Shown piece after piece: positions 36,458 to 48,959 of a DNA stretch of 64,000 nucleotides. The position numbers and the translations under genes were made by a program. Each line of letters begins with the position of its first letter. Position 1 is the stretch's first letter. The notes below the pieces were generated by a model. That model had not been told where the DNA came from. It saw only the letters and a list, made by a program, of their open reading frames with translations, and searched no databases. This DNA is from Lumnitzera littorea (lineage: Eukaryota > Streptophyta > Magnoliopsida > Myrtales > Combretaceae), in assembly GCA_024138015.1 (NCBI GenBank), contig JAMXBB010000010.1, positions 80,496,038-80,560,037 on the forward strand, in the 5' to 3' direction.

Positions 36458-38888
36458 CCATTAGCAAGGTTATGCCTAGCTGTAAGTCAATGCAATGTTC
36501 AATACCTCAAACTAGGGTTAGTTTCTTAGGAAATTCTTCTGGAAATAGGTCAAAATCAACTTCCGAACCTCTTGTAAGTGTGTTATCCAAGTCTTTCAAC
36601 TCCAACAACCTTCAAATCAACAAAAACAAAGGTCCTTTAACCTTCTCAACAGCTTAGAGATCTCTTCAACTCATTGCTGGGGCCTTATTTTGCTAGCTCA
36701 GGTGAGATGATTATGAGTTTCATTCACTTGTCTAGGGATTATAGGTTGCGATACAATCTTCTTTCCATCATTTACAAAGGCATAAGTGTTCTTGTATCCA
36801 TCGTGTATGATACGTTGGTTGAATAACTAAGGTCTTCCCAACAACAGATGTGAAGCTCCCATAAGGACAATATCACACACTAGTTCATCTCTATGTACAT
36901 TCCCCACACAAAAGGGTATAGCTACTTGTTCAGTTACATGTAGAGCACCCTTGTCATGCAACCAATGTAACTTATAAGGTTAAGCTATTTAGATGTCAGC
37001 GAACGTAACTTCTACACAAGGTACTAGCAATAATGTTAGTATAACTACCTCCATCTACTATGATCATGCACACTTGTTCCTTAATGGTATACTTGGTATG
37101 AAACAAGTTTTCTCCCTAGTCTTTCTCATAGCTTAGCATTAATTTCAATACTCGTCTCAATACTAAGGTCATCACTTCTCCATGGTCGGCTTAGATACAA
37201 TTTTTTCTTCATTCTCCACTTTAGTTCTTCCAACATCCTTCCCTTCTCTCTCAAGCTCGTTATTATTCATAATATCCACATCATCACCTCGAAGGACCAT
37301 AACATGTCTGTTAGGACATTTGGCAGCCATATGTCCATAACCCAAGCACTTGAAGCATCTTATCTCACTTATCTTGCAACCTGAAGTTTGTCCTCTCTCA
37401 TATGTCTTTTGAGCTACTCTGTCATCAACTCGGCTCTTCAGGTCAGCTTAGTATTATCAAGTTGGTCGTTCTTCTCTTCTACTTAGATGGGACTTCTCAA
37501 TTCAAGGTAAGCAGGTTGGTACAGAATAGGAATTAGCGTAGAGTTCAAACTTGCTCAGATCATGGTATTTCTCCTTTGCTTCTCGACCCCTCGTACTATT
37601 TTAATGGTTTCCTCTAATGTGTGAAACCTCTGGACTTCAACAATGTTTCGAATTTCATATTGGAGTCCTGCAATGAACTTAGATATAGTGCAAGCATTAG
37701 GCTCATCCACGTCAACTTGCATCATCAGCATTTAGAACTTCTTAACATAATCATCTACAGTTCGGCTCCCTTAGCGAAGCTCTTGTAACTTAGCAAATAT
37801 GTCTTGCAAATATGTCTTAGGTATGAATCTTCCCCTCAATAACCTCTTCATATCATCTCAAGTCTGCATACTTCGCCTTCCATCTCTTTCTCTACCTACT
37901 TTCAAGTTCTTCTACCACATGGCAACATATCCAAAGAACCCTAGAGCAACAAGTCGAATCTTCACCACCTTAGTATACCCATAGCATTCAAACACCTTCT
38001 CAACCTTCTCCTTCTACCCCAAGTACTCATCAGCATTTCCACTTCCAATAAAGGTCTAGATCTAGACTTTAACATTTCAAGTCCTCAAGGAGGTTGGCGT
38101 CCTCATTCCTCTCCTTCATCATATTCTCCATCTTCACCTTCCTCTCCATCAATATCCTCATCAACTTCCCTGTCTTCTTCTTCAATCCCTTTTAGCCAAA
38201 GTCTTCATCAAGTAGGTACGTTCGCTACTTCTCTAGCTCATTAAGGACGAGCTGAGCAATTAGCTCAGCCAACATGGCCATATCTCCTCTCTTATAGCTC
38301 TTATGCTCAACCATGATTGAGTATACCTTAGGATTATTGTCTATTTGCTTACATAGCTATGACTAGGCTCTCAACAAGGTTGGTAAACTTATCAAACTTA
38401 TCATCAACTGATCTTGGTATGTTACTACCATGTTGACCACAATTAACACGAGCACCATTATCTTAGTTTCTAATGGTGCCTCGTACACTCAAATCTAACA
38501 TTACACAACACTTTTCATCATGACTTTCTTTAGCAAGGAAAACTCCAACAACATTCACTCTATAAAACTCTACTACCTACCACTATTTCAGCAATATTTC
38601 AGAATCATTACTCACACAATCAATTACTACTCATTACTTAGAATCACACTAACACACTCTGACACTTTACTATCCAACACTTTTATAGTTGAAAATAAAG
38701 TATATGGATTACTACACTTACTTCTTGTAAATAAATACTCCTCAGCTCAGAACTCTAAGAACCATTGTAATAACTTAAACACACTTCACAGTTGAACATA
38801 CGCTGCAGCAACTATAGAAGAGCACAATAGCTACTAACAACAATGCAAACAAAAATTTACTACAACTTCACACATTCCCTCATTATAA
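36458..38888 (-). pseudogene. Element B gag, protease and start of RT
   Basis: Minus-strand landmarks: gag with a CFKCLGYGHMAAKCPNR zinc knuckle (about 37310-37365), the aspartic protease site IVDGGSYTNI (about 37030-37065), and the RT lead-in with MP-type and IPG-type segments just before C (about 36470-36660). Numerous stops and frameshifts. The small plus-strand frames in this stretch (36472, 37799, 38520) are antisense shadows. Confidence 0.72.
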
Positions 38889-38904
38889 CCATGCTCTAAT
38901 ACCA
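38889..38904 (-). other. Element B primer-binding site
   Basis: Reads TGGTATTAGAGCATGG on the minus strand, close to the initiator-methionine tRNA complement, a few bases inside the right LTR. Confirms the minus orientation of B. Confidence 0.85.
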
Positions 38905-38911
38905 GTAAAGT

Positions 38912-39795
38912 TGATGTGTCTCTGAGGTCGTACATATAGAGAAGCACCATAACGAATTGAAACAAAGAAAACCAAAAGGGGTTTAGTGAAACCTAAGCAA
39001 TAAGCAGCTACCAGCTAGGTATGACGCACCAACTGATCATACTTGACCTAATCTCCACTTGATATGACGCACAAGTAAGGATTAGGGTCACTTGCCACTG
39101 CTCCTTATTAAAGGGAATATATAAGAGCTGAGGAAAGAGAGGACACAACTTAGTGCTTTCAAAAAGGAAATAACTGTATTCAGTATTTAGGATATATGAT
39201 GTCTATATATAAAGTAAATAGAGTTTATATGCTAACCCCACTAGGGTTATATGCATACAAGGAAAAGAAAAAAGGGTAAATTACTTATGAAATACCTAAA
39301 ACATGCTAAAAAGGGTAAAAAAGACAAATGTTGTACAATGTATGGAAGAAATAAACACTCTAGAATATTATATCAGGGCACACGTATTGATTCAGGGTTA
39401 GTGGGTAAAATGGCATTGTATTTGGCTACGGCTATGATGTCTTTAGTAGGATAGCACTGGTTGAAGTCAACTCGTCATAGATAGGGAAAGGAACAGATAG
39501 TTTAGCCAATCTAATCGAGGTCAGCTCAGAGCTTGGGTGCTGGGCCTCATCAAAGGTTTTGTTAAGTCGTCTATTATGATAGGTTGACTCAGGCAAGCAT
39601 TATGTGTACACTAACTCAGAGTCTATCTTGGTCATGATCAATGTTCAACACTCAGATTGGATAAAGTGAAATAGTCCCTTATTAGTGATGGAATCATCGT
39701 CCTTGGGTGGTACTTGAGCTAGTACTCATCAAGCAAGGCCTTATAATCGTCTAGCTTAGCTTTGGGTAATGGGTTTAAGTAGTTGATTCCTATAA
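38912..39795 (-). repeat. Element B 5' LTR (right copy)
   Basis: 884 bp, aligned with 31381-32256. The terminal CA has become AA at the right edge. AACCA follows directly. Confidence 0.88.
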
Positions 39796-39800
39796 AACCA

Positions 39801-40581
39801 TTGAGGTGGACAACATCAAAGAGGAGCCTGAAGAAAAGATTGCATGGGAGAAGAATGTTAGGGAGTACAATGGAGAGCTTATTGAGGAGGATGTGTTCAC
39901 TGACGACTTAGATAAGCTGACTTTAGTTGTCCAACAAGCTCTAAGTATTGAGCCATCTGTTAAGGAGGAGTAACAAGAAAACTTATTCTATATTATGTGT
40001 AAGGTGAATGACTAAGTATATGCGCTCATTGGGGATAGTGGGAGTTGCACCAACATTATGTCTATCGACCTAATACAAAAACTTAAGCTACCAACCTCAT
40101 CATACCTAAGGCCATACAAATTTCATTAGTTAAATAAAAAGGGAGCCCTATATGTCACTCAACAAGTACTGCTGCCAATCTTGATTGAGAATTACCATGA
40201 TGAGATTATCTGTGACATACTACGCATGTATACATCCCATGTACTGTTAAGATGACCATGGTTATTTGATCATAAGGTCATACATGATGGATTTAAGAAT
40301 ACATATACATTTGAGAAGGATGGGAGAAAAATCACTTTAAACCCCATAACCCTTAGTCGGGTTAGCAAGCTACAAGTTAAGTTAGCTCGAGGATTTAAGT
40401 AGACCTTGATTTTCAATCATTTCAAGCTTTGAGAAGTTATCAAGTTTGATGTACAGACCTTCTTGTTGATTTGAAGACTATTGGAATTAAAGGAACAAGT
40501 CATGTCGCCTAATGAGGTCTAAGAATTACTTAATGAGTATGGCAACCTGTTTCTTGAGTAGTTGCCCGAAGGGATGCCACC
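39801..40581 (+). pseudogene. Element A gag end, protease and RT start
   Basis: Resumes element A after B. An acidic linker (EEPEEK..., ending DKLTLVVQ) leads to protease with GDSGSCTNIM at about 40030-40060 and LRPYKFH.LNKKGALYVTQQ (about 40105-40170). Then comes the RT lead-in NEYGNLFLE.LPEGMPP (about 40535-40581), cut by element D. Confidence 0.8.
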
Positions 40582-41467
40582 TAATAGGACGTACTGAAGA
40601 CAGACAAAGGTAGCCATATCTAGGGAATAGATCTATGCTTACTGAAAGCTTGAAAAAAGAATGGGTTACATGAAAAAGAAGGAGAAAATAAGAAAAACCT
40701 ATGATCAGCTTCCAGGATATGATTCACCAAGGAACTATCAAGGACTCATGAATCAACTCAATATGACACACAAGATAATCCAATGAAGGTATCGCCACCT
40801 AACCTTGCTTAAGGGTTAAGATAAGGGCGAGATAAGTAAGTGAGCAAACAAATTAATGTTTATAAGCAAGTGAGAGGAACTTAGTATATTCTATAATAAT
40901 GTCTAAAAGATGGTGTAGCTATAATGTACAAAGGGTATTAATACTTAGAATATCAAGGCAACCTACTAAAAATAAAAAAGACTAAAAGGGTATTGCCCAA
41001 AAGTAGTAAAATAAAAGGAATACATAAGGGTACAAAAGAGAAATTGAAGAAAAAGGTGATTCGGTAGAAAATTCTATCACATAAGGGTGCCTAGACACGT
41101 GGTTAGTTGGCATTGGTAGTTCGTAGGCAGAAAAGATAGGTTTGTTTAGTCTTTTGGCTGATGCTAGTTGAGTTCCCAAGCTAATCTAAAGATTCTTCTA
41201 AGGTGAATTTAGCTCAAACATGCTTTAGACAACTCAGCCAAACTAATGGAATGATAAGCTAAGCTGTTTGTTGGGTGCTCCTTAGGTCGGCACTCAAAGA
41301 CTATTAATAAGCATGGAAGAGTTCATCTCAAACAAGGCAGCAGTTTGATAGACGGGAGTAGCTTAGACTCTTTAGGCGTAGGTCGAGAAGAAACAACCTA
41401 CTTAGCCATACTCTCAATCCCTTAAGCTCAGGCTCAAGTCAGAGGTCTTATGGTTTGATTCATATCA
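40582..41467 (-). repeat. Element D 3' LTR (left copy, complete)
   Basis: 886 bp. The right portion aligns with 45992-46384. The left terminus reads TAATAGG where TG is expected, a single G-to-A change. The right edge ends CATATCA. Confidence 0.82.
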
Positions 41468-42760
41468 TCCCCGTTAAGCGAATCAGGATTTGGGATTAAA
41501 TCCAGCTAATCCTCATTCAATTCTTCTTCAGATCGGTAAGGGCTAAGGTTGGCAATGTTAAATACGTTTGATACTCCGAAGTCTCTTGGTAGCTTTAGTT
41601 GGTATGCATTGTCATTTATATTTCAAAGTGTCCTAAATGGTCCTTCAAATCTAGCAGATAGTTTGTTCTTCTTCTTGTTAGGAAATCTCTCCTAGCTCAA
41701 GTGCATCCATACTTGATTGCTAGGCTGAAACTACTTAATCTTCATTCCTTTGCCTTTCTCCTTTAGTTTCTTAGCAACTCAGTTAATGTGTTGAATAATG
41801 TGCCAGTATATTTGCTAGAGGGACTAAACTCTGGTTCTTGCTTCTAGGTCTTTTAGGTCAGATGTTGGCATTAAAGTCTAATTGAAAGGTAGCTTGGGGT
41901 TGAAATTGTAAACAACCTCAAATGGTGCATGCCCAATGGTAGCATGTACTATCCTATTGTAAACAAATACTACTACTAATAAGCAGATGTCCTAATTGGC
42001 TAAGTTTTTCCTTACTGTAGCTTAGAGTAGTGATCTTAGAATGTGGTTAATGACCTATGTTTGACCGTTAGTTTGGGAATGGCAAGAAGTTCTGAATAGT
42101 AGTTTGGTTCCCATCTAACATTGGAGAGTTCTCCAAAAATAGCTTAAAAGCTTTGAGTCTCGGTTTGACACCATAAGCATCAACATTCCATGTAAGTGAA
42201 CTACTTCCTACAAAAACAAAGAAGCTATAGCCAAAGCATCATTGGTGTTTGTGCATGGCGTAAAGTGTGCCATCTTATTGAATCTATCTACGACGACCAT
42301 CATAGAATCTTTGTCTTGAGTTGTTCAAGATAATCCGAAGACAAAGTCCATGCTTAAATCAATCGATAGTATGGTTGGAATAGGTAGAGGCATTGCTCTC
42401 CTTTGTTCAACTTGGCTCTTCGGCTTCTTATAGGTTACGTAATCTTCAATAACAAGATGCATGTTGTCTCATTTTAGGCTAAAAGAACCTTACATTCAAC
42501 AACTTACGCATCCTCTTTTAGCTAAAATGTCCAAAGAGCCTACTAGAATGAGCTTCCCTCACCAACAACTCCCTTAAAGAATAGGTCGGTACACATAACT
42601 TGTCACCTCGAAACAAGTAGCCATTCTTTACATGATACTCATCGACGATCCTCCCTTCTCCACCACATTCATATATAGGGCCAAAATGAAGGTCATGTTG
42701 ACACTACTCCTTAATGCTAGCAAACCCTAAAAGTTTGGTCTATAGCTCGGTGAGAAGAAC
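41468..42760 (-). pseudogene. Element D integrase and C-terminal region, broken
   Basis: Minus-strand landmarks of the integrase zinc-binding and core regions appear at about 42280-42720 in the same order as in element B. They are interrupted by stops. The stretch 41468-42230 corresponds to the integrase core end and C-terminus and is heavily decayed. Confidence 0.65.
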
Positions 42761-44035
42761 ACGTCTTCTAGATATGGCGTCGGTAACCACATTTTTCTTG
42801 CTTTGCTTGTACTTTATTACAAAATTGAACCCTTCTAAGAACTTGATTCATCGGGCTCATCTCTTTAAGAGCTTTGCTTGACTTTATAAATACCTTAATA
42901 ATTCATGATTGTTGTATATGAAAAATTCCTTTGGTAGAAGGTAATGTTGCCACACATGAAGAGCTCAAATCAATGCCAAGAGTTCTTTATCCTATACAGA
43001 GTAGTTCAATTGTGCCCCTTTGGGCTTTTCACTGTGATAAGCAATAGGTCAGCCTTCTTGCATCAACACAGCTCTCATGCCAACACCTAATGCATCACAT
43101 TCAAACTCAAATACTTTCTCAAATTTGGATAGAGCAAAGATTGGGGCAAAAGCCAACTTCCCTTTCTCCTCGATAAAATTCCTCTCCTACTTCTCTCCCT
43201 ACTTGAACTCTACATTCTTCTTTACCAGCTTAGTTAGGGGTGTAACTATTGAATTGAAACCGTTGAAGAATTGTTAGTAAAAGGAAGCCAATCCATGGAA
43301 GCTCCTTACTTTAGCACAAGAAGATGGTGTTGGCTACTCAATAATGGCTCAAACTTTCTCTTCATCAACTCTTGATCCTCCTTTACTAACCACTTATCTT
43401 GGGAAGATCATCTCTTCTTAATAAAAATAACACTTCTTCATATTTCCAAACAATTTCTCTATTCGGAGAACATCAAAAACAACTCAGAGATGATCAATAT
43501 GACTAGCCAAGTCAACACTATATACAAGGATGTCATCAAAGTAGACTACGGCACATCTTCTGATCAAGTATCTTGAAACATAGTTCATCAATTGCATAAA
43601 AGTGCTTAGGGCATTTGATAGCCCAAAAGGCATCACCATCCACTCATACAAACCATGGTAAGTCTTGAAGGTGGTTTTCTATTCATCACCTTGCCTCATA
43701 CAAATTTGGTGGTATCTTGACTTCAAGTCAATCTTGTTGAATATTCTAGCACCACTCAGTTCATCTAACATATCATCTAGCCTTGGTATAGTATACTTAT
43801 ACTTGATCGTAATCTTATTCATGACTCTATTATCTACATACATTCACCCAAGTACCATCCTTCTTCAGCATAAGCAATGCAAACATAGTACAAGGGTTGA
43901 GATTCTCTCTTATGTATCCCTTCTCCATTAACTCATTAACTTACCTCCGAAGCTTGGCTATTTGCTTAAGATTCTTCTAATAAGTAGGCTTGTTCAGTAA
44001 GTTAGCACCAAATATCAAGTCAATGCAATGTTCAA
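42760..44035 (-). pseudogene. Element D reverse transcriptase-RNase H, broken
   Basis: Minus-strand translation gives the RT lead-in FGANLLNKPTY (about 43975-44010), the fingers and palm segments with the YVDD-type site (about 43520-43560), and RNase H segments to about 42790. Stops are frequent. Plus-strand frames at 43077, 43665 and 43990 are antisense shadows. Confidence 0.72.
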
Positions 44036-45991
44036 TGCCTCAAACAAGGGGTAGTCCTACAAGCAACTGCTCAAGCAACAAATTAGAATTTTCTTATAGT
44101 AGCTCTTGGATCTCCTTGAATAATACAATTTTCTCCTTCAACTTTAATATCCTTCTTATCCATAGGAAGGTCGAAATGTTAAACTTAATGGCTTCTTAAA
44201 GCTCGACTCAGAAAAAGCAATGCCTTCTTTGATCATCGGGCTAATTTGGCTTGCAGTTTACTTACTTAGATCGGGGTCATAGGATTTAAAGTGATCTTCC
44301 TCCCATCCTTCTCAAAGACACGCATATTCTTAAACTTATCATGGATTACTCTATAGTTGAACAACTACGGTCGTTCCAATAGTACATGGGATGCACACAT
44401 AGGTAACATATCATAGAGAATCTCATCAGAGTAGTTTCTAATTGAGATTGACAACAACACTTATTGAGAAACATACAAGGCTTCTTTCTCATTTAGCCAA
44501 TGCAATTTATAGGGCTTAGGGTATGATAAGGTCGATAGTTTGAGTTTGTAAACTAAATTAGTAGATTTAACATCCATGCAGCTTCTACTGTCCACTATGA
44601 GCACACACACTTGCTCATTCACCTTGCAAGTGAAGTAGAACAAATTCTCTCATTGTTCGTCTTAGGTAGACGCATCAATGCTTATCACTCATCTAACAAC
44701 TAAAGTCAACTTGTCTAAATCTTCAGCAAACACATCGTCCTCGATAAGCTGATGTTCTTCTACAACATCTTCTTCTAGTTTAACTTCCTCCTTAAGTTCT
44801 TCATTAGAGCTATTTACTTCAATCTTAGGGGCATCTCTTTTGATGGTCATGGTTCGTCTGTTTAGACATTGGGTAACCATGTGCCCCAATCCCTGACATT
44901 TAAAGCATTTAATTTGGCTTGTCTTTCATCCAAACCCTTATCCTTTCTTAAAAGTTCTCTTTTGAAATTCTTGGTCAGTAGTGTGACTTTTCTACTTAGT
45001 CACAACTTCAATTCTCCTATTAAAGTTAGTACTTTGTGGAGCTTAACTGCCTCCTTAAGCAGGTGGGCTAATATGAGGTTAGATTGAGCTGTTCCTCCTC
45101 TATCTCTCCATAAGTTGGGCAATCCTTATAGCCTTTTCCAATGTAGTGAACTGTTGAAGCTTCATTATATCTTGAATTTTGATCTCAACTCAATAAGGAA
45201 CTTAGATACTATCTGGGCCAAGGGCTCATCGACTTCATGTTAGATCATTATCATCTAATACTCTCACATGTACTCACTAACAGTACAGCTTTCTTTCCTC
45301 AACTCTTGGAGTTGAGCAAAAGTATTATGCAAATAAGTATTTGGTACAAATCTATTTCTAAGGACTATCTTCATCTCGGGCCAAGAGTTAACCTCTTTTT
45401 ATCCTTCTCATCTCCTAATGGTCTGGAAGTTCCTCTACCATAACACAGCATATCATGAGAATTCCACAATAGCAATTCTCAACTTCTCGCGATCCTCATA
45501 TTGATAATAGTCAAAGACTCACTCCTCTTTCTCTTCCCAATCAAGGTAGTCATTATTGTCTCCAAAATTGTTGAAGCTCAAAATCTAAAGCTTCACGTGG
45601 TTGGCAACTCAGGGTATTCAATCTCACTTTTCTTATTCAATATACTCTTCTTCATCAACTTCATCCAAGTCAATTCTCCTCTATACGTGTTCACTTATTC
45701 CTCTACCTCGGTATTGCCAAGTAGGGATTTTTCCTCTTGTAGGTCAAACACTTAAAGCAACTTAAGGAGTATGCTGAGTGGCCTCAGTAGGTCGAAAGGC
45801 CAATACATGAACAACTTTGGTTAAGTTAACTATCAAGTTAGCCATTTCATTGAATTGCTCGTCAGTGCTTCTAGGAGTATTTTGGGGTTGTCAACCATTT
45901 TAAGCAATACTACAATTATCATCTCCAATACTAGTATTGACACTTAAATCAATCATCCTCTCACTTAGTCTCATCTCCAATACTAGTATTG
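44036..45991 (-). pseudogene. Element D gag and protease, broken
   Basis: Minus strand: zinc-knuckle end GHMVTQCLNRRTM and an acidic linker ending DKLTLVVR (44689-44889). Then a protease domain (44461-44643) where the expected D-G/S-G triad reads VDSRSC, so it is mutated. It continues PKPYKLHWLNEKEALYVSQ. Gag proper lies at about 44900-45970. Confidence 0.75.
45919..45991. repeat. 21-bp direct repeat at the deletion junction of element D
   Basis: An identical 21-bp block starts at 45919 and at 45971 (52-bp offset). It contains the 14-bp perfect palindrome CAATACTAGTATTG. The second copy abuts the truncated LTR, so it looks like filler copied during repair of a break. Confidence 0.8.
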
Positions 45992-46384
45992 CCTAAATAC
46001 GTGGTTGGTTAACATTGGTAATTCGCAAGCAGAAACAGACAAGTTTGTGTGGTCATTCTGGCTAATGCTGAGCTGGGTTACTAAGGTGATCTAAAGATTC
46101 TTCCGTGGTGAATTTAGCTTAGACATGTTCTAGGCAACTTAGAGCCAACTTGGTTGAATTGGTGGAATGACCAGCTGAGTTGTATATTAAGTGTTCCTTA
46201 GGTTAGCACTCAGAGCCTATCGATAGGTATAGGAGAGTTTAGCTCGAACAAGGCAACAGGTTGGCAAAATAGTGTAGCTTAGACTCTTCAAGTATAGGTT
46301 AGGAAGATAAAACCCACTTAGCCATACTCTCAAGATTTTAAGCTCAGGGCTTAAGTCAAAGGTCCAGTGGTTTGATTTGTATCA
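45992..46384 (-). repeat. Element D 5' LTR remnant (right copy)
   Basis: Only about 393 bp align with the right part of the left LTR (from CCTAAATACGTGG onward). The part that should adjoin the primer-binding site, and the site itself, are missing. The break lies beside a 21-bp duplicated stretch. Confidence 0.8.
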
Positions 46385-47700
46385 CCACCTTTTTGAGGAA
46401 TTGAGCATTCTATTGACCTAATATCGATGCCACCCTTCCTAATAAGCCCACCATCAGCTGAATCTTGAGCAAGCAACCAAACTACAAAGGCAGGTTAATG
46501 AATTGTTGAAGAAGGGTTATGTAAGAGAGAGTCTCAATCCATGTGCTATGCCAACCTTACTTATGCTAAGAAAAATAGTACCTGGCATATGTGTATAGAT
46601 AACAAAGTCGTTAGCAAGATATCAATCAAATATAGATACCATATCTCAATGTTAAATGGTATGCTAGACGAACTGCATGGTGCTAGAATTTTCAGTAAGA
46701 TCGACCTAAAGTCCGTCTACCATTAAATTCGAATAAGACTAGGAGACAAATGAAAGATTGCGTTCAAAACCAGGCATAACTTATATGAGTGCTTCATGAT
46801 GCCATTTGGCCTATCTAATACCTTGAGCACTTTCATGAGATAAATGAACCATGTATTGTGAATTTGATCATCAAATTTGTTGTAGTCTAATTTGATGACA
46901 TCCTTCTGTATAGTATTAACCTGCCTAGTCACATCAACCATCTCCAAGCTATATTTGATATGCTTTAAGCTAAAAGACTATTTGGTAATCTAAAGAAGTG
47001 TTGTTTTTGTCAGGCGGAAGTAGTCTTCCTGGGGTATATAGTTAGTGGAGAAGGACTATAAGTTGATGATAAGAGAATCCAAGCTATTATTGATTGGCTA
47101 ACCCTAACTTCTTGTGTCGAAATAAGGCACTTCCATGGATTAACTTCCTTCTACCGATGTTTTATTCACAACCTCAATACAATTGTTATATAGCTTATCG
47201 AGCTGACAAAGAAGAATGTAGAGTTCAGATGGGAAGGAAAAGAAAAGAAAAGCTTTGCCAAGGTAGGAAAGAAGTTGACTTTTGCACCAATTCTAGCTTT
47301 GCTTGACTTTAAGAAGATATTTGAGTTTAAGTGTGATGCATTAAATGTTAGCATAAGATGTGTTAATATAAGAAGGTCAACCTCTTGTCTATTACAACAA
47401 GAAGCTAAGAGGACCACAATTAAACTACTCCATGTATGACAAGGAACTTCTAGCATTAATTCGAGTTCTATATGTATGGCATCATTGCCTCCTGCCAAAG
47501 GAAATCGTCATATACACTAATCATAAATCCTTGAGGTACTTGCGAAGCCGATCTAAGTTTTTAAAGAGACAAGCCCAATAGGTAGAATTCTTGGAAGGAT
47601 TTAATTTTGCGATCAAATATAAACAAGGCAAGTCTAATGTAATCGTTAACGCTTTATCAGGAAGGCATACTCTTCTTACCAAGATACAAACTAGGCTTCT
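46385..47700 (+). pseudogene. Element A reverse transcriptase-RNase H, main part
   Basis: Resumes A after D. Landmarks: GIEHSIDLI (about 46396), KNSTWHMCIDNK and MLDELHGARIFSKIDLKSVYH (46570-46726), the polymerase site as V*FDDILLYS (about 46885), HGLTSFYRCFI (about 47135), and the RNase H/connection end TNHKSLRYLRSRSKFLKRQA followed by IKYKQGKSNVIVNALSGRH (47518-47668). Stops interrupt it, for example TAG after RQAQ. Confidence 0.82.
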
Positions 47701-48949
47701 AGGATTTATAAGTATCAAGAAACGATACCCATAAGATCTTCACTTTGGTTTAGTATTTGAGTAATGTAGGGAAGGAAGGACAGTGGATGATTATTATGTC
47801 ACAAATGGATACTTGTTCTGAGACAGCAAACTCTGTGTGCTAACCTGTTCTATTAATGAACTGTTAATGGGAGAAGCTCATAGTAGAGGGCTTCTTGGGC
47901 ATTTTAGAGAAAAGAGGACCTATGAATTATTAAATGTATGATTCTTTTGGTCTAAGATGAGATGAGTTGTACACCATGTGATTAAGAGTTGTGTAACTTA
48001 TACAAAGGCGAAAAGTCGAGCTAAACAAGGGAGAGTAATTCCTCTACTCGTCCCGACTAAACCATAGGTTAATCTAATGGATTTTATCTTTGATTCACCC
48101 AAAATTGCTCAAAGTAAGGATTCTGTGATGGTCGTCGTAAATAGATTTAGCAAAATGGCATACTTTATACCTTGCACTAAAACTGCTAATGTTTTGGCTA
48201 TTGCTTTTCTCTTTTTATAGGAGATTGTTTGCTTGCACGATATGCTAAGGAGCATAGTATTATATCGGGACCTAAAGTTTCTAAGCCATTTTTAGAGGAC
48301 TCTCTAGCATCAGCTAAGGACCAACTTACTCTTTAGTACATATGTCATCTCTAAACTATTGGTCAAATGGAGGTTGTTAACTGCACTTTAGGTTTACTAC
48401 TTTGAACTACAATGGGAAAGAACTTAACTGATTGGGATACTTACTTACTAGTGGTAGTATTTACTGACAACTGGATAGTACACGGAACCACTGGGCATAC
48501 TCCCTTTGAGGTAATCTACAGCTTCAATCCTAAGCTTCCCTTTAACCATACCTTAGCATCCATAACTGACCAAGAAGACCTCAAAGCTAAAGCTCGAGCT
48601 CAGTCCTTTTAAAAGATCTACTAGAAAGTTGCCAAAAAAATTGATCATGCTACCAAAAAGTTAGAGGGAAAAGCTTAGGGAAGAATAACCAAGCAGTTTC
48701 AGTCTAGCGACCAAATTTGGTTACACTTAAGTAAAGCGAGATTCCCAAACAGAAGGAAGAGCAAGTTGTCCACTCAAGCTAAGTGAACCTTCAAGATATT
48801 TTAAAGGATTAATGACAACGTTTATCGAATAGAGTTGCTTGAAGACTTTGAAGTTTTTGATGTATTCAATGTCACCGACTTCAATTCCTACCATATAGAA
48901 GAAGATCAGCAAGATGACCATCCTGATTTGGTCTTAAATCCTAACTCAC
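47701..48949 (+). pseudogene. Element A integrase and C-terminal region, broken
   Basis: Landmarks: the zinc-binding part with GEAHSRGLLGHF (about 47870) and a closing C..CTKAKS-like pair (about 48000), the core as LMDFIFDSPK (about 48075) and DSVMVVVNRFSKMAYFIPCTK (about 48120-48182), then TTGHTPFEVIYSFNPKLPFN (about 48487-48545). The C-terminal module around 48790-48890 (RIELLEDFEVFDVFNVTDF) lacks a recognisable chromodomain. Confidence 0.8.
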
Positions 48950-48959
48950 CTGGAGGGGA
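48950..48959 (+). other. Element A polypurine tract
   Basis: CTGGAGGGGA lies immediately before the TG of the right LTR, as required for plus-strand DNA synthesis. Confidence 0.75.

Larger units (their letters stand above)
31381..39795 (-). mobile_element. Element B: Ty3/gypsy retrotransposon nested in A
   Basis: Flanked by a perfect 5-bp target duplication, AACCA (31376-31380 and 39796-39800). LTRs at both ends are in direct orientation to each other and the coding domains read on the minus strand. About 6.6 kb remains after subtracting element C. In minus-strand order: 5' LTR, primer-binding site, gag with zinc knuckle, protease, RT-RNase H (split by C), integrase, 3' LTR. Many stops. It split gag of element A and is therefore younger than A. 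Confidence 0.9.
40582..46384 (-). mobile_element. Element D: Ty3/gypsy retrotransposon nested in A
   Basis: Perfect 5-bp target duplication, CCACC (40577-40581 and 46385-46389). The break falls inside the conserved LPxGxPP-xRGIEH region of A's RT, and that region continues on the right side at 46385. Minus-strand order: truncated 5' LTR, gag with zinc knuckle, protease, RT-RNase H, integrase, complete 3' LTR. Protease and gag resemble those of A, so A and D are related lineages. Confidence 0.88.
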
